DNA of 64,000 nt from Blautia sp. MSJ-9 (lineage in GTDB: Bacteria; Bacillota; Clostridia; Lachnospirales; Lachnospiraceae), in NCBI RefSeq assembly GCF_018919065.1, contig NZ_JAHLQG010000018.1, forward strand, positions 62,001 through 126,000, given 5' to 3'. The notes beneath the pieces were generated by a model. The model was not told the DNA's origin. It did no database searches and was given only the letters and a program-made list of their open reading frames with translations. The position numbers and the translations under genes were made by a program. Positions 25,509-34,251 of the stretch are shown here, piece by piece (the stretch's first letter is position 1; each line of letters begins with the position of its first letter).

Positions 25509-26932
25509 ATGAATGATGAGAGAAACTGGGGTGAGAACCGGAACGATTCCGGACAGCAGCCGCCCAGATACGAACACTATCAATTCCATGAGGAATCCAG
25601 ACCTGCTTTAAATACATCCGGTCCCTCAGAGCATAAGAAGAATCGAAATTCTTTTCAGAAGAAAGCAGAGACAACTGTTGCGCTGGCGGTGATTTTTGGA
25701 CTGGTGGCAGCAGTTGTATTTCAGGCTGCGAACTTTACAGCAGACAGATTTTTAATACAGGTAGTTCTACTGCACAGATAGGAACAACACAGAGCGTGAA
25801 TCTGCAGGAAGCAGTCTCAGATTCAGGCAGTACAGATGAGCAGATGATTGCAGATACAGCTTCCGAGAATGGAACAGTAGCAGCAGTAGCACAGGCTTCT
25901 ATGCCCTCTGTCGTTGCTATCACTACTGTAAGTGTTCAGGAGATTCCAAGTTTCTTTGGTTATGGATCCCGTCAATATAAGAGTGCTGCCAGCGGCTCTG
26001 GAATTATTGTAGGAGATAATGATGATGAGCTTCTGATCGCTACCAATAATCATGTAGTTGAAGGTGCAACAACATTAAGTGTCTGCTTTATCGGAGATGA
26101 TGTGACAAATGCAGAAACAGAGACTGTCAATGCAGGTGACAACGGAGATCTGAATGTAGAGGACGCAGTCAGTGCGAAGATCAAGGGTACGGATGCAGAT
26201 AATGATCTGGCAGTTGTTGCAGTAAAGAAAGCAGACATTCCAGAGGATACATTGAGCCAGATCAAGATTGCTCAGATCGGCAGTTCAGATGATCTGGTAG
26301 TTGGACAGCAGGTAGTTGCCATTGGTAATGCATTAGGTTATGGACAGTCAGTAACATCTGGATGGGTCAGCGCGTTGAACAGAACGATTTCTACAGATGA
26401 TGGGGACAGTACAGGTCTGATCCAGACAGATGCAGCGATCAATCCAGGAAACAGCGGCGGCGCACTTCTGAATATGAAAGGTGAGCTGATCGGTATAAAC
26501 TCTGCGAAGTATGCAGACAGTTCCGTAGAAGGCATGGGATATGCAATTCCGATCTCCAAAGCAAAACCGATTCTGGAAGATCTGATGAACCGTGAGACCA
26601 GAGAGAAAGTAGACTCCAGTGAGAAAGGATATCTGGGAGTAGTTCTTGCAAATCTTACAACAGAAGCGATTCAGATGTACAATATGCCGACGGGCGCTTT
26701 TGTGAGAGGCGTAGAACAGAATTCACCGGCACAGGAGAGTGGCCTTTGCAAGGGAGACATTATTGTGAAGTTTGATGGCCAGAAAGTCAGTGATGGTGAT
26801 GATCTGATGGATAAGCTGCAGTATTACAAATCAGGAGAGAAAATAGAAGCAGTCATAGCAAGAGCTAATAATGGTGTATATGAAGAAAGTACCATAGAAT
26901 TGACTCTCGGTACCAGACCGGACAATGAATAA
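25509..26932 (+). pseudogene. htrA: HtrA/DegP-type serine protease, split by a one-base frameshift
   Basis: ATG 25509 with AAGGGAG begins a cytoplasmic acidic/polar part and one helix (VALAVIFGLVAAVVFQAA), but the frame hits a stop at 25779-25781. The downstream frame continues the expected protein with NTGSSTAQ, then the protease with His in NNHVVEGA, Asp in DNDLAVVAV and Ser in NPGNSGGALL, and a PDZ domain at the end. Joining requires one more T in the five-T run at 25749-25753. The catalytic triad is intact, so the lesion is either a real mutation, phase variation or a sequencing error. HtrA proteins degrade misfolded proteins at the outer membrane face of the cytoplasmic membrane. Confidence 0.8.
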
Positions 26933-26944
26933 ATAGTAAAGCAG

Positions 26945-26973
26945 GGCATCGCCGGAAACGGCGGTGTCTTTTT
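26945..26973 (+). terminator. Rho-independent terminator after htrA
   Basis: GGCATCGCCG pairs (with two G-U pairs) with CGGCGGTGTC across a GAAA loop and is followed by five T. Confidence 0.85.
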
Positions 26974-26995
26974 GCAAGTTTATAAAACTTTCATT

Positions 26996-27023
26996 TTGTG
27001 ATAGGGTCAGAATATGGTATAAT
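26996..27023 (+). promoter_or_regulatory. Candidate promoter of clpX
   Basis: TTGTGA (26996) and TATAAT (27018-27023) are 16 bp apart, about 95 bp before the gene start. Confidence 0.6.
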
Positions 27024-27118
27024 GCATTTTAAGGTAACTATGAAGACATGAAGCAGTTACGATAAATATTTGACTGCCGAAGACCGCCGGCAGCAGAATC
27101 AGACAGAAAGGAGTCATT

Positions 27119-28537
27119 ATGAGCGAAATCTATAATGATGATGAAATCATAGATAATGACACAGATATAGAAGAGAAAGAGGACAAATCAGAGAAATACT
27201 GTTTCCTCTGCCGCAGACCGGAGAGCAAGGCAGGCCCGATGATTGAGCTGCCGAATAATATTCATGTCTGCACAGACTGCATGCAGAAGAGTTTCAATTC
27301 CATGAACCAGCAGTTCAATGATGGAAAATTTAATTATTCAGATCTGTTGAATATGCCGAATGTGAGCATGATCGACCTCAGCAGTTTCCAGAATCCTGTA
27401 CAGCAGCCTAAGAAAGCAAAGAAGAAAAAGAAAAAAGCGAAACCGGCTCTGGATCTGAAGAATATTCCTGCACCGCATAAGATTAAAGAAACTCTTGACC
27501 AGTACGTGATCGGACAGGAGAGAGCAAAAAAAGTAATGTCTGTAGCCGTTTATAATCATTATAAACGTGTAGCAACAGATACTATGGATGAAATAGAAAT
27601 TGAGAAATCCAATATGCTGATGATCGGACCAACCGGATGCGGTAAGACCTATCTGGTAAAAACACTTGCCAAACTTTTGGATGTGCCGCTTGCGATCGCA
27701 GATGCGACATCTCTGACAGAGGCTGGCTATATTGGAGATGATATTGAGAGCGTGGTATCTAAGCTTCTGGCAGCAGCAGACAACGATGTGGAACGTGCAG
27801 AGCACGGTATTATTTTCATTGATGAGATCGATAAGATCGCGAAGAAGAAGAACACCAACCAGAGAGATGTCAGCGGTGAAGCAGTACAGCAGGGAATGCT
27901 GAAGCTTCTTGAAGGAAGCGAAGTGGAAGTTCCGGTAGGAGCCAACAGTAAGAATGCAATGGTACCACTGGTAACAGTGAATACACGTAACATTCTGTTT
28001 ATCTGCGGAGGTGCTTTCCCGGATCTGGAGAACATCATCAAGGAGAGACTGAACAAGCAGGCATCCATTGGATTCTATGCAGATCTTAAGGACAAATATG
28101 ACAATGATCCAAATCTGCTTCAGAAGGTGACTGTGGAAGATATCCGTAATTTTGGTATGATCCCGGAATTTATCGGACGACTTCCGATCATCTTTACGTT
28201 GGATGGACTGACTGAGGACATGTTTGTGAAGATCCTGCAGGAACCTAAGAATGCAATCCTGAAACAGTATCAGAAACTTCTGGCACTGGATGAAGTGAAA
28301 CTGGAGTTTGAAGACGGAGCACTTCATGCGATTGCTGCGAAAGCTCTGGAGAAGGATACCGGTGCCAGAGCGCTCCGTGCGATCCTGGAAGAGTATATGC
28401 TGGATATTATGTATGAGATTCCGAAGGATGACAATATCGGAGAAGTAGTGATCACCAGAGAATATATTGAGGGAAATGGTGGACCAAGAATCTTATTGCG
28501 TGGGCAGGAACCGGCACTGCTGGAGGAAACTCACTGA
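27119..28537 (+). CDS. clpX: ATP-dependent Clp protease ATP-binding subunit ClpX (with lysine-rich linker)
   Basis: A 472-residue AAA+ unfoldase, longer than the usual 410-430. The N-terminal zinc domain has two Cys-x2-Cys pairs (CFLCRR, CTDCMQ). A lysine-rich linker (KKAKKKKKKAK, about residues 97-107) joins it to the AAA+ part, with Walker A GPTGCGKT, pore loop AGYIGDD and Walker B IIFIDEIDKI. An ASIGFYADLK segment has the IGF tripeptide that docks on ClpP, so ClpP partnership is likely. EFIGRLPIIF is the sensor region. It may be a second ClpX beside the housekeeping copy, since tig and clpP are not adjacent. The neighbour htrA suggests a quality-control pair. Confidence 0.9.
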   Translation: MSEIYNDDEIIDNDTDIEEKEDKSEKYCFLCRRPESKAGPMIELPNNIHVCTDCMQKSFNSMNQQFNDGKFNYSDLLNMPNVSMIDLSSFQNPVQQPKKAKKKKKKAKPALDLKNIPAPHKIKETLDQYVIGQERAKKVMSVAVYNHYKRVATDTMDEIEIEKSNMLMIGPTGCGKTYLVKTLAKLLDVPLAIADATSLTEAGYIGDDIESVVSKLLAAADNDVERAEHGIIFIDEIDKIAKKKNTNQRDVSGEAVQQGMLKLLEGSEVEVPVGANSKNAMVPLVTVNTRNILFICGGAFPDLENIIKERLNKQASIGFYADLKDKYDNDPNLLQKVTVEDIRNFGMIPEFIGRLPIIFTLDGLTEDMFVKILQEPKNAILKQYQKLLALDEVKLEFEDGALHAIAAKALEKDTGARALRAILEEYMLDIMYEIPKDDNIGEVVITREYIEGNGGPRILLRGQEPALLEETH

Positions 28538-28661
28538 TTCAGACAGGAATTATATTATGAAAATGATCTGACGCAGGCTGAGAATTCTGCAGGAAGAATA
28601 GAATTTCTTCGGCAGCAGATATAGAAGCAACAAAGCAAACGTAATGGAAAGGGGTAATATT

Positions 28662-29291
28662 ATGGCAGCAGAATTTTTTGATGGATTAGTTAAGACAATT
28701 TCAAAAACAACAAAAGAACTGGGAAAGACAACAAAGGAGATTGGAGCCCGTGCAGAGCAGACGATCGAGACACAGAAGATTCGCAATAAGATTGCAGGTG
28801 AAGAACGTATCATTGCGAAAATTAAAGAAGATATCGGAGATGTGATCTACAGAAGACACTCCGAAGGTGACGGAATTGACAATGAGTTAAGTTCTTTATG
28901 CCAGGAGATTGATCAGCATTATCTGAAGATCAGAGAATTTAAAGATAATGCAGCGAATTTAAAGGGACAGAAGATCTGCCCGTCCTGTGAGAGGGAAGTG
29001 GACATTACAGTTAGTTTTTGCCCATATTGTGGAACACCATGTCCAACTCCTGAACCGGCACAGGATGTAGAGGGAGAAGCAGTACAGGACGAGGAAACTG
29101 ATGATGGGAGTAATGGCACAGAGGAGGTGCAGACAGAGGAACAGTCCGAAGAAGTACAGACAGAAGAACCGGCAGCAGATGCCGCAGAAGAGCCTGCACA
29201 GGAGCAGCCAGTGGAAGAACAGCCGAAAGAAGAACCAGTGGAAGAACAGTCCGAACAGGAAACAACGGTAGAAGAGAAAATCGAAGAATAA
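28662..29291 (+). CDS. Zinc-ribbon protein with acidic Glu/Gln/Pro tail
   Basis: Start ATG 28662 follows AAAGGGG; the 28644 ATG is inside that site. The 209-residue product has an N-terminal amphipathic, Lys-rich helix (residues 1-95, possible coiled coil), then a zinc ribbon with Cys-x2-Cys twice (CPSCEREVDITVSFCPYCG, about residues 106-124), then an acidic tail built from EEQ and EEP repeats. No signal peptide is seen. Function unknown; proteins of this form often occur as membrane- or stress-associated adaptors. Confidence 0.75.
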   Translation: MAAEFFDGLVKTISKTTKELGKTTKEIGARAEQTIETQKIRNKIAGEERIIAKIKEDIGDVIYRRHSEGDGIDNELSSLCQEIDQHYLKIREFKDNAANLKGQKICPSCEREVDITVSFCPYCGTPCPTPEPAQDVEGEAVQDEETDDGSNGTEEVQTEEQSEEVQTEEPAADAAEEPAQEQPVEEQPKEEPVEEQSEQETTVEEKIEE

Positions 29292-29321
29292 ACAAAACTG
29301 TACATAGATAAACAGCAGGAT

Positions 29322-29364
29322 AAAGCCGTTGCGTGAGAGCATGAATATCTCAGGCAGCGGCTTT
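29322..29364 (+). terminator. Rho-independent terminator
   Basis: AAAGCCG...TGAGA pairs with TCTCA...CGGCTTT across a short loop, just downstream of the zinc-ribbon gene. The T-run is short. Confidence 0.7.
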
Positions 29365-29443
29365 ATACGTGTAATATGTAAGCAAAAGATGCTGCAATAT
29401 TTTACGAAACAGCGGCAGAAAGGGGAAACTTATTTTTACAGAT

Positions 29444-29460
29444 ATGTAAAAGTTTTACAT
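29444..29460. promoter_or_regulatory. Perfect 17-bp palindrome upstream of the secreted LRR gene
   Basis: ATGTAAAAGTTTTACAT has 8-bp arms and a one-base centre. It lies 93 bp before the gene start and looks like an operator. A TTGCAA (29477) follows with a weak -10. Confidence 0.5.
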
Positions 29461-29552
29461 TATAATTAAAAATATATTGCAAAATGCAGTGAGATATGAT
29501 AAATTTATATCGTATCAAAAGGTACGCAGATTTATGAACAGGAGAGTGTAAG

Positions 29553-31055
29553 ATGAAAAACAGAAAATTAAATCAGTTATTAGTCGCAAGTGTGATCAGT
29601 GCAGCGATGATGACTTCTGCCATCGGTGTAAATGCAGCTGACTTTAGTGATGATACATCTGCAGCAGAACAAACACTGGATGCAGGAGAAGATGAGACAC
29701 CGGATTTTGAGGATGATTCCGAATTCCAGTCAGATGCAGCAGAAGCAACATCAACTGTTGCGGTCAATGCTACAAACTTCCCGGATGCGAAATTCCGCCA
29801 GTATGTTCTTGATAATATTGATACAAATAAGGATAAGAAACTTTCTACAGAAGAGATTAAAGCTGCCAAGAGTATCGATGTTTCCGGACTTGGAATTTCA
29901 AATCTGAAGGGTGTTGAGCGTTTTACTTATGCAACAGATCTTTTTGCAGCTAATAATAAACTTAAAACTATAGATATTACTAAGAATACAAAGATTGCAT
30001 ACCTGAACCTGAACAACAACAGCTTAACAGGAACTTTGAATCTCAGCAAATGTACAAATTTACATGTAGTAAAATATGGCAGTAACAAGCTGACAAAGGT
30101 TACAATGCCTGCTAAGAAATACCTCAAGAATTTGGATTTTGTAGATGCAAGTTCTAATAAATTTACTACACAGGCAAATGCAGGATTAAACATCGGAGAT
30201 ACAGATTATGTGCCGAGTCTTTCAGAGGTTAACGCATCTAACAATGCGATTACTTCCTTTAACTGTGCAGGTTTCCAGGGAATTCTTGATCTGAGAAATA
30301 ATAAGATCACAACTCTGAAACTCGAAAACAGTAAAGAAGGATCTCAGGTAGTTTCTTTATATCTTGACGGAAATACCCTGAGTAAGACTACTTCTATCGA
30401 CTTTACACCAGAGTGGATCACTGTGCCACAGCAGTTCAGCTGTGATTCAAAAGTTTCTTCCAAGGTAAAAATGTTGAAGGCAAAGGCATCTATCACATCT
30501 TACACATGGGATCAGATTGTAGTAAATGTTGGATCCAGTACAGATGATGCGTCCTATAAGCTTGAGAAGAAGAAAGGCAATGGTGCATACGAGACTGTTA
30601 AGACCTGGGATAATGGAGATATGTCAGATGCAGAGTTCGGAGAAGATTATACAGATAATGTAATCACTACAGGTGCAACTTATACATACAGAGTTACTGC
30701 AACTGCACAGATCAAGGATGCAAACAAGAACCTCAAATCCTGGTCTAACTCTGTAGAAGTAAAAGCTACAGCAACAGGCACTAAACCAGTTCTTACTCTG
30801 AAATCTACCAAGAAAGGTGTGGCAACAGTAAGTTGGAAAGCAGTTGCTGGCGCAGATGGATATGATGTTTACTGCGGATCATCCAAGAAATCTCAGAAGG
30901 GTACTGTAGTAAAAGGAACAACAAAACTTACAGCAAATAAGACAGGCTTAACAAGTGGAAAAACTTATTACTTCAAAGCACGTGCATACAAGTTAGTTGG
31001 TTCAACTAAAGTATACACAGGCTACAGTGCTGTAAAGAGCATAAAAGTAAAATAA
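29553..31055 (+). CDS. Secreted leucine-rich-repeat protein with EF-hand-like N-terminus and FN3-like end
   Basis: A 500-residue secreted protein with signal peptide (MKNRKLNQLLVASVISAAM to about VNAAD). An acidic region is followed by NFPDAKFRQYVLDN then DTNKDKKLSTEE, a calcium-binding loop. Internalin-like LRRs (NLKGVERF, KIAYLNLNNNSLTG, NLDFVDASSNKF) run from about residue 115 to 285. The last part, about 315-500, holds two FN3-like beta domains with GADGYDVYCGS and YYFKARAYK. No LPXTG sorting motif or C-terminal helix is seen. It probably binds cell wall or carbohydrate; the natural ligand is not identifiable. Confidence 0.8.
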   Translation: MKNRKLNQLLVASVISAAMMTSAIGVNAADFSDDTSAAEQTLDAGEDETPDFEDDSEFQSDAAEATSTVAVNATNFPDAKFRQYVLDNIDTNKDKKLSTEEIKAAKSIDVSGLGISNLKGVERFTYATDLFAANNKLKTIDITKNTKIAYLNLNNNSLTGTLNLSKCTNLHVVKYGSNKLTKVTMPAKKYLKNLDFVDASSNKFTTQANAGLNIGDTDYVPSLSEVNASNNAITSFNCAGFQGILDLRNNKITTLKLENSKEGSQVVSLYLDGNTLSKTTSIDFTPEWITVPQQFSCDSKVSSKVKMLKAKASITSYTWDQIVVNVGSSTDDASYKLEKKKGNGAYETVKTWDNGDMSDAEFGEDYTDNVITTGATYTYRVTATAQIKDANKNLKSWSNSVEVKATATGTKPVLTLKSTKKGVATVSWKAVAGADGYDVYCGSSKKSQKGTVVKGTTKLTANKTGLTSGKTYYFKARAYKLVGSTKVYTGYSAVKSIKVK

Positions 31056-31148
31056 TCGTAACTGTTCAGCATTTTCACAGCAGACTGCCAAATAGTTACA
31101 AATAATCAATAAAAGTAAATTAAATAAAAATGTCTGAAAAGACAGTAC

Positions 31149-31192
31149 AGGCCGGCATATGTGAAAGCAGATTTCTTTTACAGAGCCGGCCT
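31149..31192 (+). terminator. Hairpin before the FN3-SGNH gene
   Basis: AGGCCGGC (31149) pairs with GCCGGCCT (31185) and is followed by TTGT. It lies within the long open frame that starts at 31161, which argues for the GTG start at 31302. Confidence 0.55.
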
Positions 31193-31301
31193 TTGTAATA
31201 ATCAGGCTATTACAGAGAACAGAGTAAATGGCGACAGAGGATATCTGCTGAAACGAAAAGAGTTCGTTTGTCTATTTGACTTGAGACGGGAGGGATGTCA
31301 G

Positions 31302-32441
31302 GTGAAGCGAATATTAAAATATGGAAGAAACGTGATACTATTGTTTTTGTCAGTATGTGTTTTTCAGATAAGCGCAGTTGCAGTATTTGGGGCTTCTGCA
31401 AAACCGGAGACACCGATATTATCAGGAACAGCATCTGGAAATCAGGTAACTCTTACATGGAACAAGGTAAAGAAGGCATCTGGATATCATATTTTTCTCT
31501 ATTATAAGGCAGACGGGAAATACAAATGCGTTGGCAGGATCAAGAATAACAATACCACAAGCTTTACATTGACAGGGTCTGTAAATAAGACTTATACCTA
31601 TAAGATACGTTCTTATCTCAAACAGGGCAGTAAAACATTGTACAGCCCATCATCAAAAGCATTTGAGATAAAAACAGCTCCTGGTAAACCAGTTATCAGC
31701 CAGGTACGAATGAGTGAAGAGAACGGTGCATTGCTACAGTGGAAAAAAATAAGTTCGGCACAGGGATATCAGATATTTCGTTCTGAGACCGCCAGTAAAG
31801 GATATAAAAGAATTGCGGTAGTTTCAGGGAACACTACTTTCAGCTACCGTGATACCAAAGTTGTTTCAGGAAAAACTTATTATTACAGAGTACGGGCATA
31901 TCTGCGAAATCAGGGGAATGTGGTATATTCAGAACTGAGTGACTCGGCAGAAGTACTATTGCGTACGACCATTATGATTGGAGATTCCAGGATGGATATG
32001 ATGAAAGATGCCGTTGAGAATGACAAAATCACCTGGATCTGTAAAGTCGGTATGGGCTATCAGTGGCTCAGAGACACCGCTTTGAAAACATTGCAGGAGC
32101 AGATGAAAGGAAATGAAGATATCTTTATCTGGCTTGGCGTAAATGATGTTTATAATATTTCTAATTATATCAGCCTGTTAAATGAAGAAATTCCGAAATG
32201 GAAGGCACAGGGAGCGAATGTCTACATTGTGGCAGTAGGCCAGGTGACAGATGATCCCTATGTGACAAATGAAGAAATTGAAGATTTTAATTCCAGAATG
32301 AAAAACGGCGTTACAAATGTGAAATATATAGATCTGTATTCTTATCTGAAGAAACAGGGATATAAGACAACAGACGGCACGCACTACGATAATGAGACCA
32401 CATGGAAGATTTATCGATATTTGATGTCGTTTATATCATAA
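31302..32441 (+). CDS. Secreted FN3-SGNH hydrolase
   Basis: The chosen start GTG 31302 has GGGAGG upstream; the 31161 ATG lies before a hairpin. The product has 379 residues. A basic start and one hydrophobic segment (VILLFLSVCVFQISAVAVFG) form a signal peptide. Two FN3-like repeats (about 35-125 and 130-220) follow, both with a GYxIF-type centre and YYYRVRAYL-like end. The C-terminal domain has GDSR (SGNH block I Ser), WLGVND (block III Asn) and DGTHYDN (block V Asp-His), so it is probably an esterase. Secreted SGNH enzymes can deacetylate polysaccharides or sugars; the substrate here is unknown. Confidence 0.75.
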   Translation: MKRILKYGRNVILLFLSVCVFQISAVAVFGASAKPETPILSGTASGNQVTLTWNKVKKASGYHIFLYYKADGKYKCVGRIKNNNTTSFTLTGSVNKTYTYKIRSYLKQGSKTLYSPSSKAFEIKTAPGKPVISQVRMSEENGALLQWKKISSAQGYQIFRSETASKGYKRIAVVSGNTTFSYRDTKVVSGKTYYYRVRAYLRNQGNVVYSELSDSAEVLLRTTIMIGDSRMDMMKDAVENDKITWICKVGMGYQWLRDTALKTLQEQMKGNEDIFIWLGVNDVYNISNYISLLNEEIPKWKAQGANVYIVAVGQVTDDPYVTNEEIEDFNSRMKNGVTNVKYIDLYSYLKKQGYKTTDGTHYDNETTWKIYRYLMSFIS

Positions 32442-32447
32442 AAAATA

Positions 32448-32491
32448 AATGTGTCGGTATATTCACTTACAGACAGATATGCCGACACATT
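32448..32491. terminator. Hairpin after the SGNH gene
   Basis: AATGTGTCGGTAT pairs with ATGCCGACACATT (one G-U) across an 18-nt loop. A T-run is visible only on the minus strand, so it may act in that direction, or simply stabilise the + strand end. Confidence 0.5.
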
Positions 32492-32498
32492 AAAATTC

Positions 32499-32665
32499 AC
32501 TAGTGTGCCGACAAGTTGATTCTTGAAACAATCTTGCAGTATAAATTTTTTTATTTCAAGGCGGAGGAAGGAGGCGTAGCGGTGGCTACGGCGACCGACG
32601 ACAACGCGGAAATAAGAAATTTAGACGCAAGATTGTTCGAGAAATCAACTTGTTGGCACACTAGT
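32499..32665. mobile_element. 167-nt palindromic element, MITE-like
   Basis: Arms of 39 nt at 32499-32537 and 32627-32665 are inverted copies with about six mismatches and begin with ACTAGTGTGCC. A second inverted stretch inside (TAAATTT...TATTTC with GAAATAAG...TTTA) extends the stem, and a GC-rich top carries the hairpin CGTAGC-ggtg-GCTACG. There is no coding frame and no transposase. No target-site duplication is evident. It resembles a non-autonomous element or a large structured RNA between the SGNH gene and tRNA-Leu. Confidence 0.6.
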
Positions 32666-32683
32666 ATAGAGCTGATATATGAA

Positions 32684-32722
32684 AACAAAAAACGTAAAAC
32701 CTTATTGTTAAAGGTTTCACGT
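32684..32722 (-). terminator. Terminator of tRNA-Leu
   Basis: Read on the minus strand, ACGTGAAACCTT pairs with AAGGTTTTACGT and is followed by a T-rich run. Confidence 0.75.
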
Positions 32723-32736
32723 AAATAAAAAAATAA

Positions 32737-32820
32737 TGCAGAAGATGGGACTTGAACCCACACGATATTGCTACCACAGGCACCTGAAGCCTGCGCGTCT
32801 GCCAATTCCGCCACTTCTGC
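32737..32820 (-). tRNA. tRNA-Leu, anticodon CAG
   Basis: On the minus strand the acceptor stem GCAGAAG pairs with CTTCTGC. The anticodon stem-loop is CAGGC-TTCAGGT-GCCTG, giving anticodon CAG, and a long variable arm (class II) and a GTTCAAGTC T-loop follow. The tRNA is 84 nt without an encoded CCA. Confidence 0.95.
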
Positions 32821-32860
32821 ATTTCTTATTTATCAATCGCTCTCTCGCGACTGCTCATTT

Positions 32861-32889
32861 ATAATAACCGATGTATGGATAAAAGTCAA
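32861..32889 (-). promoter_or_regulatory. Promoter of tRNA-Leu
   Basis: On the minus strand TTGACT (32884-32889) and TATTAT (32861-32866) are 17 bp apart, 41 bp before the tRNA. Confidence 0.8.
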
Positions 32890-33084
32890 TAGGTTTTTTT
32901 AAATTTTTTTAATTTTTTTTACAGTATCCTCAAATTATACAATTTTGCATCTGAGAAGTGCTGAATTGGCACTGGACCAGCAGTTTTTTGCCGAGCAGGA
33001 TTCGCGTCTGTGGAGGTTGGCTTCAATGATATAATGCAAAAAAGTTTTTGATATCAACATAATTATTTTTAGTGCCGCATAAGG

Positions 33085-33113
33085 TTGAAAAAAGCACTTT
33101 GCTGTGATACAAT
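33085..33113 (+). promoter_or_regulatory. Promoter of carAB
   Basis: TTGAAA (33085-33090) and TACAAT (33108-33113) are 17 bp apart, 62 bp before the carA start. No PyrR-type attenuator is apparent. Confidence 0.65.
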
Positions 33114-33174
33114 CTTGAAGATTTAGGAAAAAATAAGTGATAGACACAATATAAAGATAAGAAAGGGAGATTGT

Positions 33175-34251
33175 ATGAAAGCATTTCTGATATTAGAAGA
33201 TGGCCATGTGTTCAAAGGTACAAGCATTGGTTCAACGAGAGACGTTATCAGCGAAATCGTCTTTAATACTTCCATGACCGGTTATCTGGAAGTAATGACC
33301 GACCCTTCCTATGCAGGACAGGCAGTATGTATGACTTATCCCCTCATTGGGAATTACGGAATCTGTTATGATGACCAGGAGTCATCAAAGCCATGGGTGG
33401 ACGGCTTTATTGTCCGCGAATTATCCCGTGTCCCAAGTAATTTCAGAAGCGTGGACACGATTCAGCATTTCTTAACAAAGCATGATATTCCAGGTATTGC
33501 CGGAATTGATACCAGAGCCTTAACGAAAATCCTTCGTGAGAAAGGTACCATGAACGGTATGATCACCGTTAATGAAAATTATGATTTAGATACAATTATC
33601 CCCCAGTTAAAAGCATATACAACAGGTAAGGTAGTAGAGAAGGTAACATGCCGCGAGAAAGAGATTTTAAAAGGCGACGGTCCGAAAGTAGCACTTCTTG
33701 ACCTGGGAGCAAAGAGAAACATTGCACGTTCCCTGAATGAAAGAGGATGTGAGGTTACAATTTATCCGGCACTGACACCTGCGGAAGAGATTCTGGAGGC
33801 AAATCCGGATGGCATTATGTTAAGTAACGGCCCTGGAGATCCAAAGGAATGTACTTCTATTATAAAGGAAATAAAAAAATTATATGATTCTGAAGTTCCG
33901 ATCTTCGCAATCTGTCTTGGACATCAGCTTATGGCTCTTGCAACAGGTGGAGATACCCATAAGATGAAATACGGACACAGAGGCGGAAATCATCCGGTCA
34001 AAGACCTTGCAACAGGACGTGTTTACATTTCTTCCCAGAACCATGGCTATGTAGTAGATGCTGAGGGACTTGAAGAGAAAAACATTGCAAAACCTGCATT
34101 CGTTAACGTCAATGACGGCACAAACGAAGGTATGGCATACGAAGGAAAGAATATCTTTACTGTACAGTTCCATCCTGAAGCATGCCCGGGACCGCAGGAT
34201 TCCAGTTACCTGTTTGACAGATTTATGGATATGATGGGAGGAAATAAATAA
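33175..34251 (+). CDS. carA: Carbamoyl-phosphate synthase small subunit
   Basis: A 358-residue glutamine amidotransferase subunit of normal length that makes ammonia from glutamine for CarB. The N-terminal domain has DGHVFKGTSIG and GIAGIDTRALTKILREKG. The C-terminal class I amidotransferase has the nucleophile in AICLGHQLMALA and His/Glu in VQFHPEACPGPQDS. The stop shares one base with the carB start. The product serves pyrimidine and arginine synthesis. Confidence 0.97.
   Translation: MKAFLILEDGHVFKGTSIGSTRDVISEIVFNTSMTGYLEVMTDPSYAGQAVCMTYPLIGNYGICYDDQESSKPWVDGFIVRELSRVPSNFRSVDTIQHFLTKHDIPGIAGIDTRALTKILREKGTMNGMITVNENYDLDTIIPQLKAYTTGKVVEKVTCREKEILKGDGPKVALLDLGAKRNIARSLNERGCEVTIYPALTPAEEILEANPDGIMLSNGPGDPKECTSIIKEIKKLYDSEVPIFAICLGHQLMALATGGDTHKMKYGHRGGNHPVKDLATGRVYISSQNHGYVVDAEGLEEKNIAKPAFVNVNDGTNEGMAYEGKNIFTVQFHPEACPGPQDSSYLFDRFMDMMGGNK

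Larger units (their letters stand above)
32821..33174. other. Intergenic region between tRNA-Leu and carA
   Basis: This holds the divergent promoters of tRNA-Leu and carA and a poly-T-rich stretch at 32897-32920. No coding region or RNA leader of a known type is recognised. Confidence 0.5.

Noticed and set aside
25745..25760. Programmed frameshift in htrA
   Set aside because: The five-T run does not make a good X-XXY-YYZ slippery site in the incoming frame, and no downstream stem is clear; mutation or error is simpler.
27338..28327. 329-residue minus-strand open frame
   Set aside because: Antisense to clpX, with atypical composition and no family features.
28919..29305. Ser/Cys-rich minus-strand open frame
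   Set aside because: Product of the Glu/Gln/Pro repeat tail of the zinc-ribbon gene read backwards.
32551..32814. 87-residue minus-strand open frame
   Set aside because: It starts inside tRNA-Leu and runs through the palindromic element; the first residues are a translation of the tRNA.
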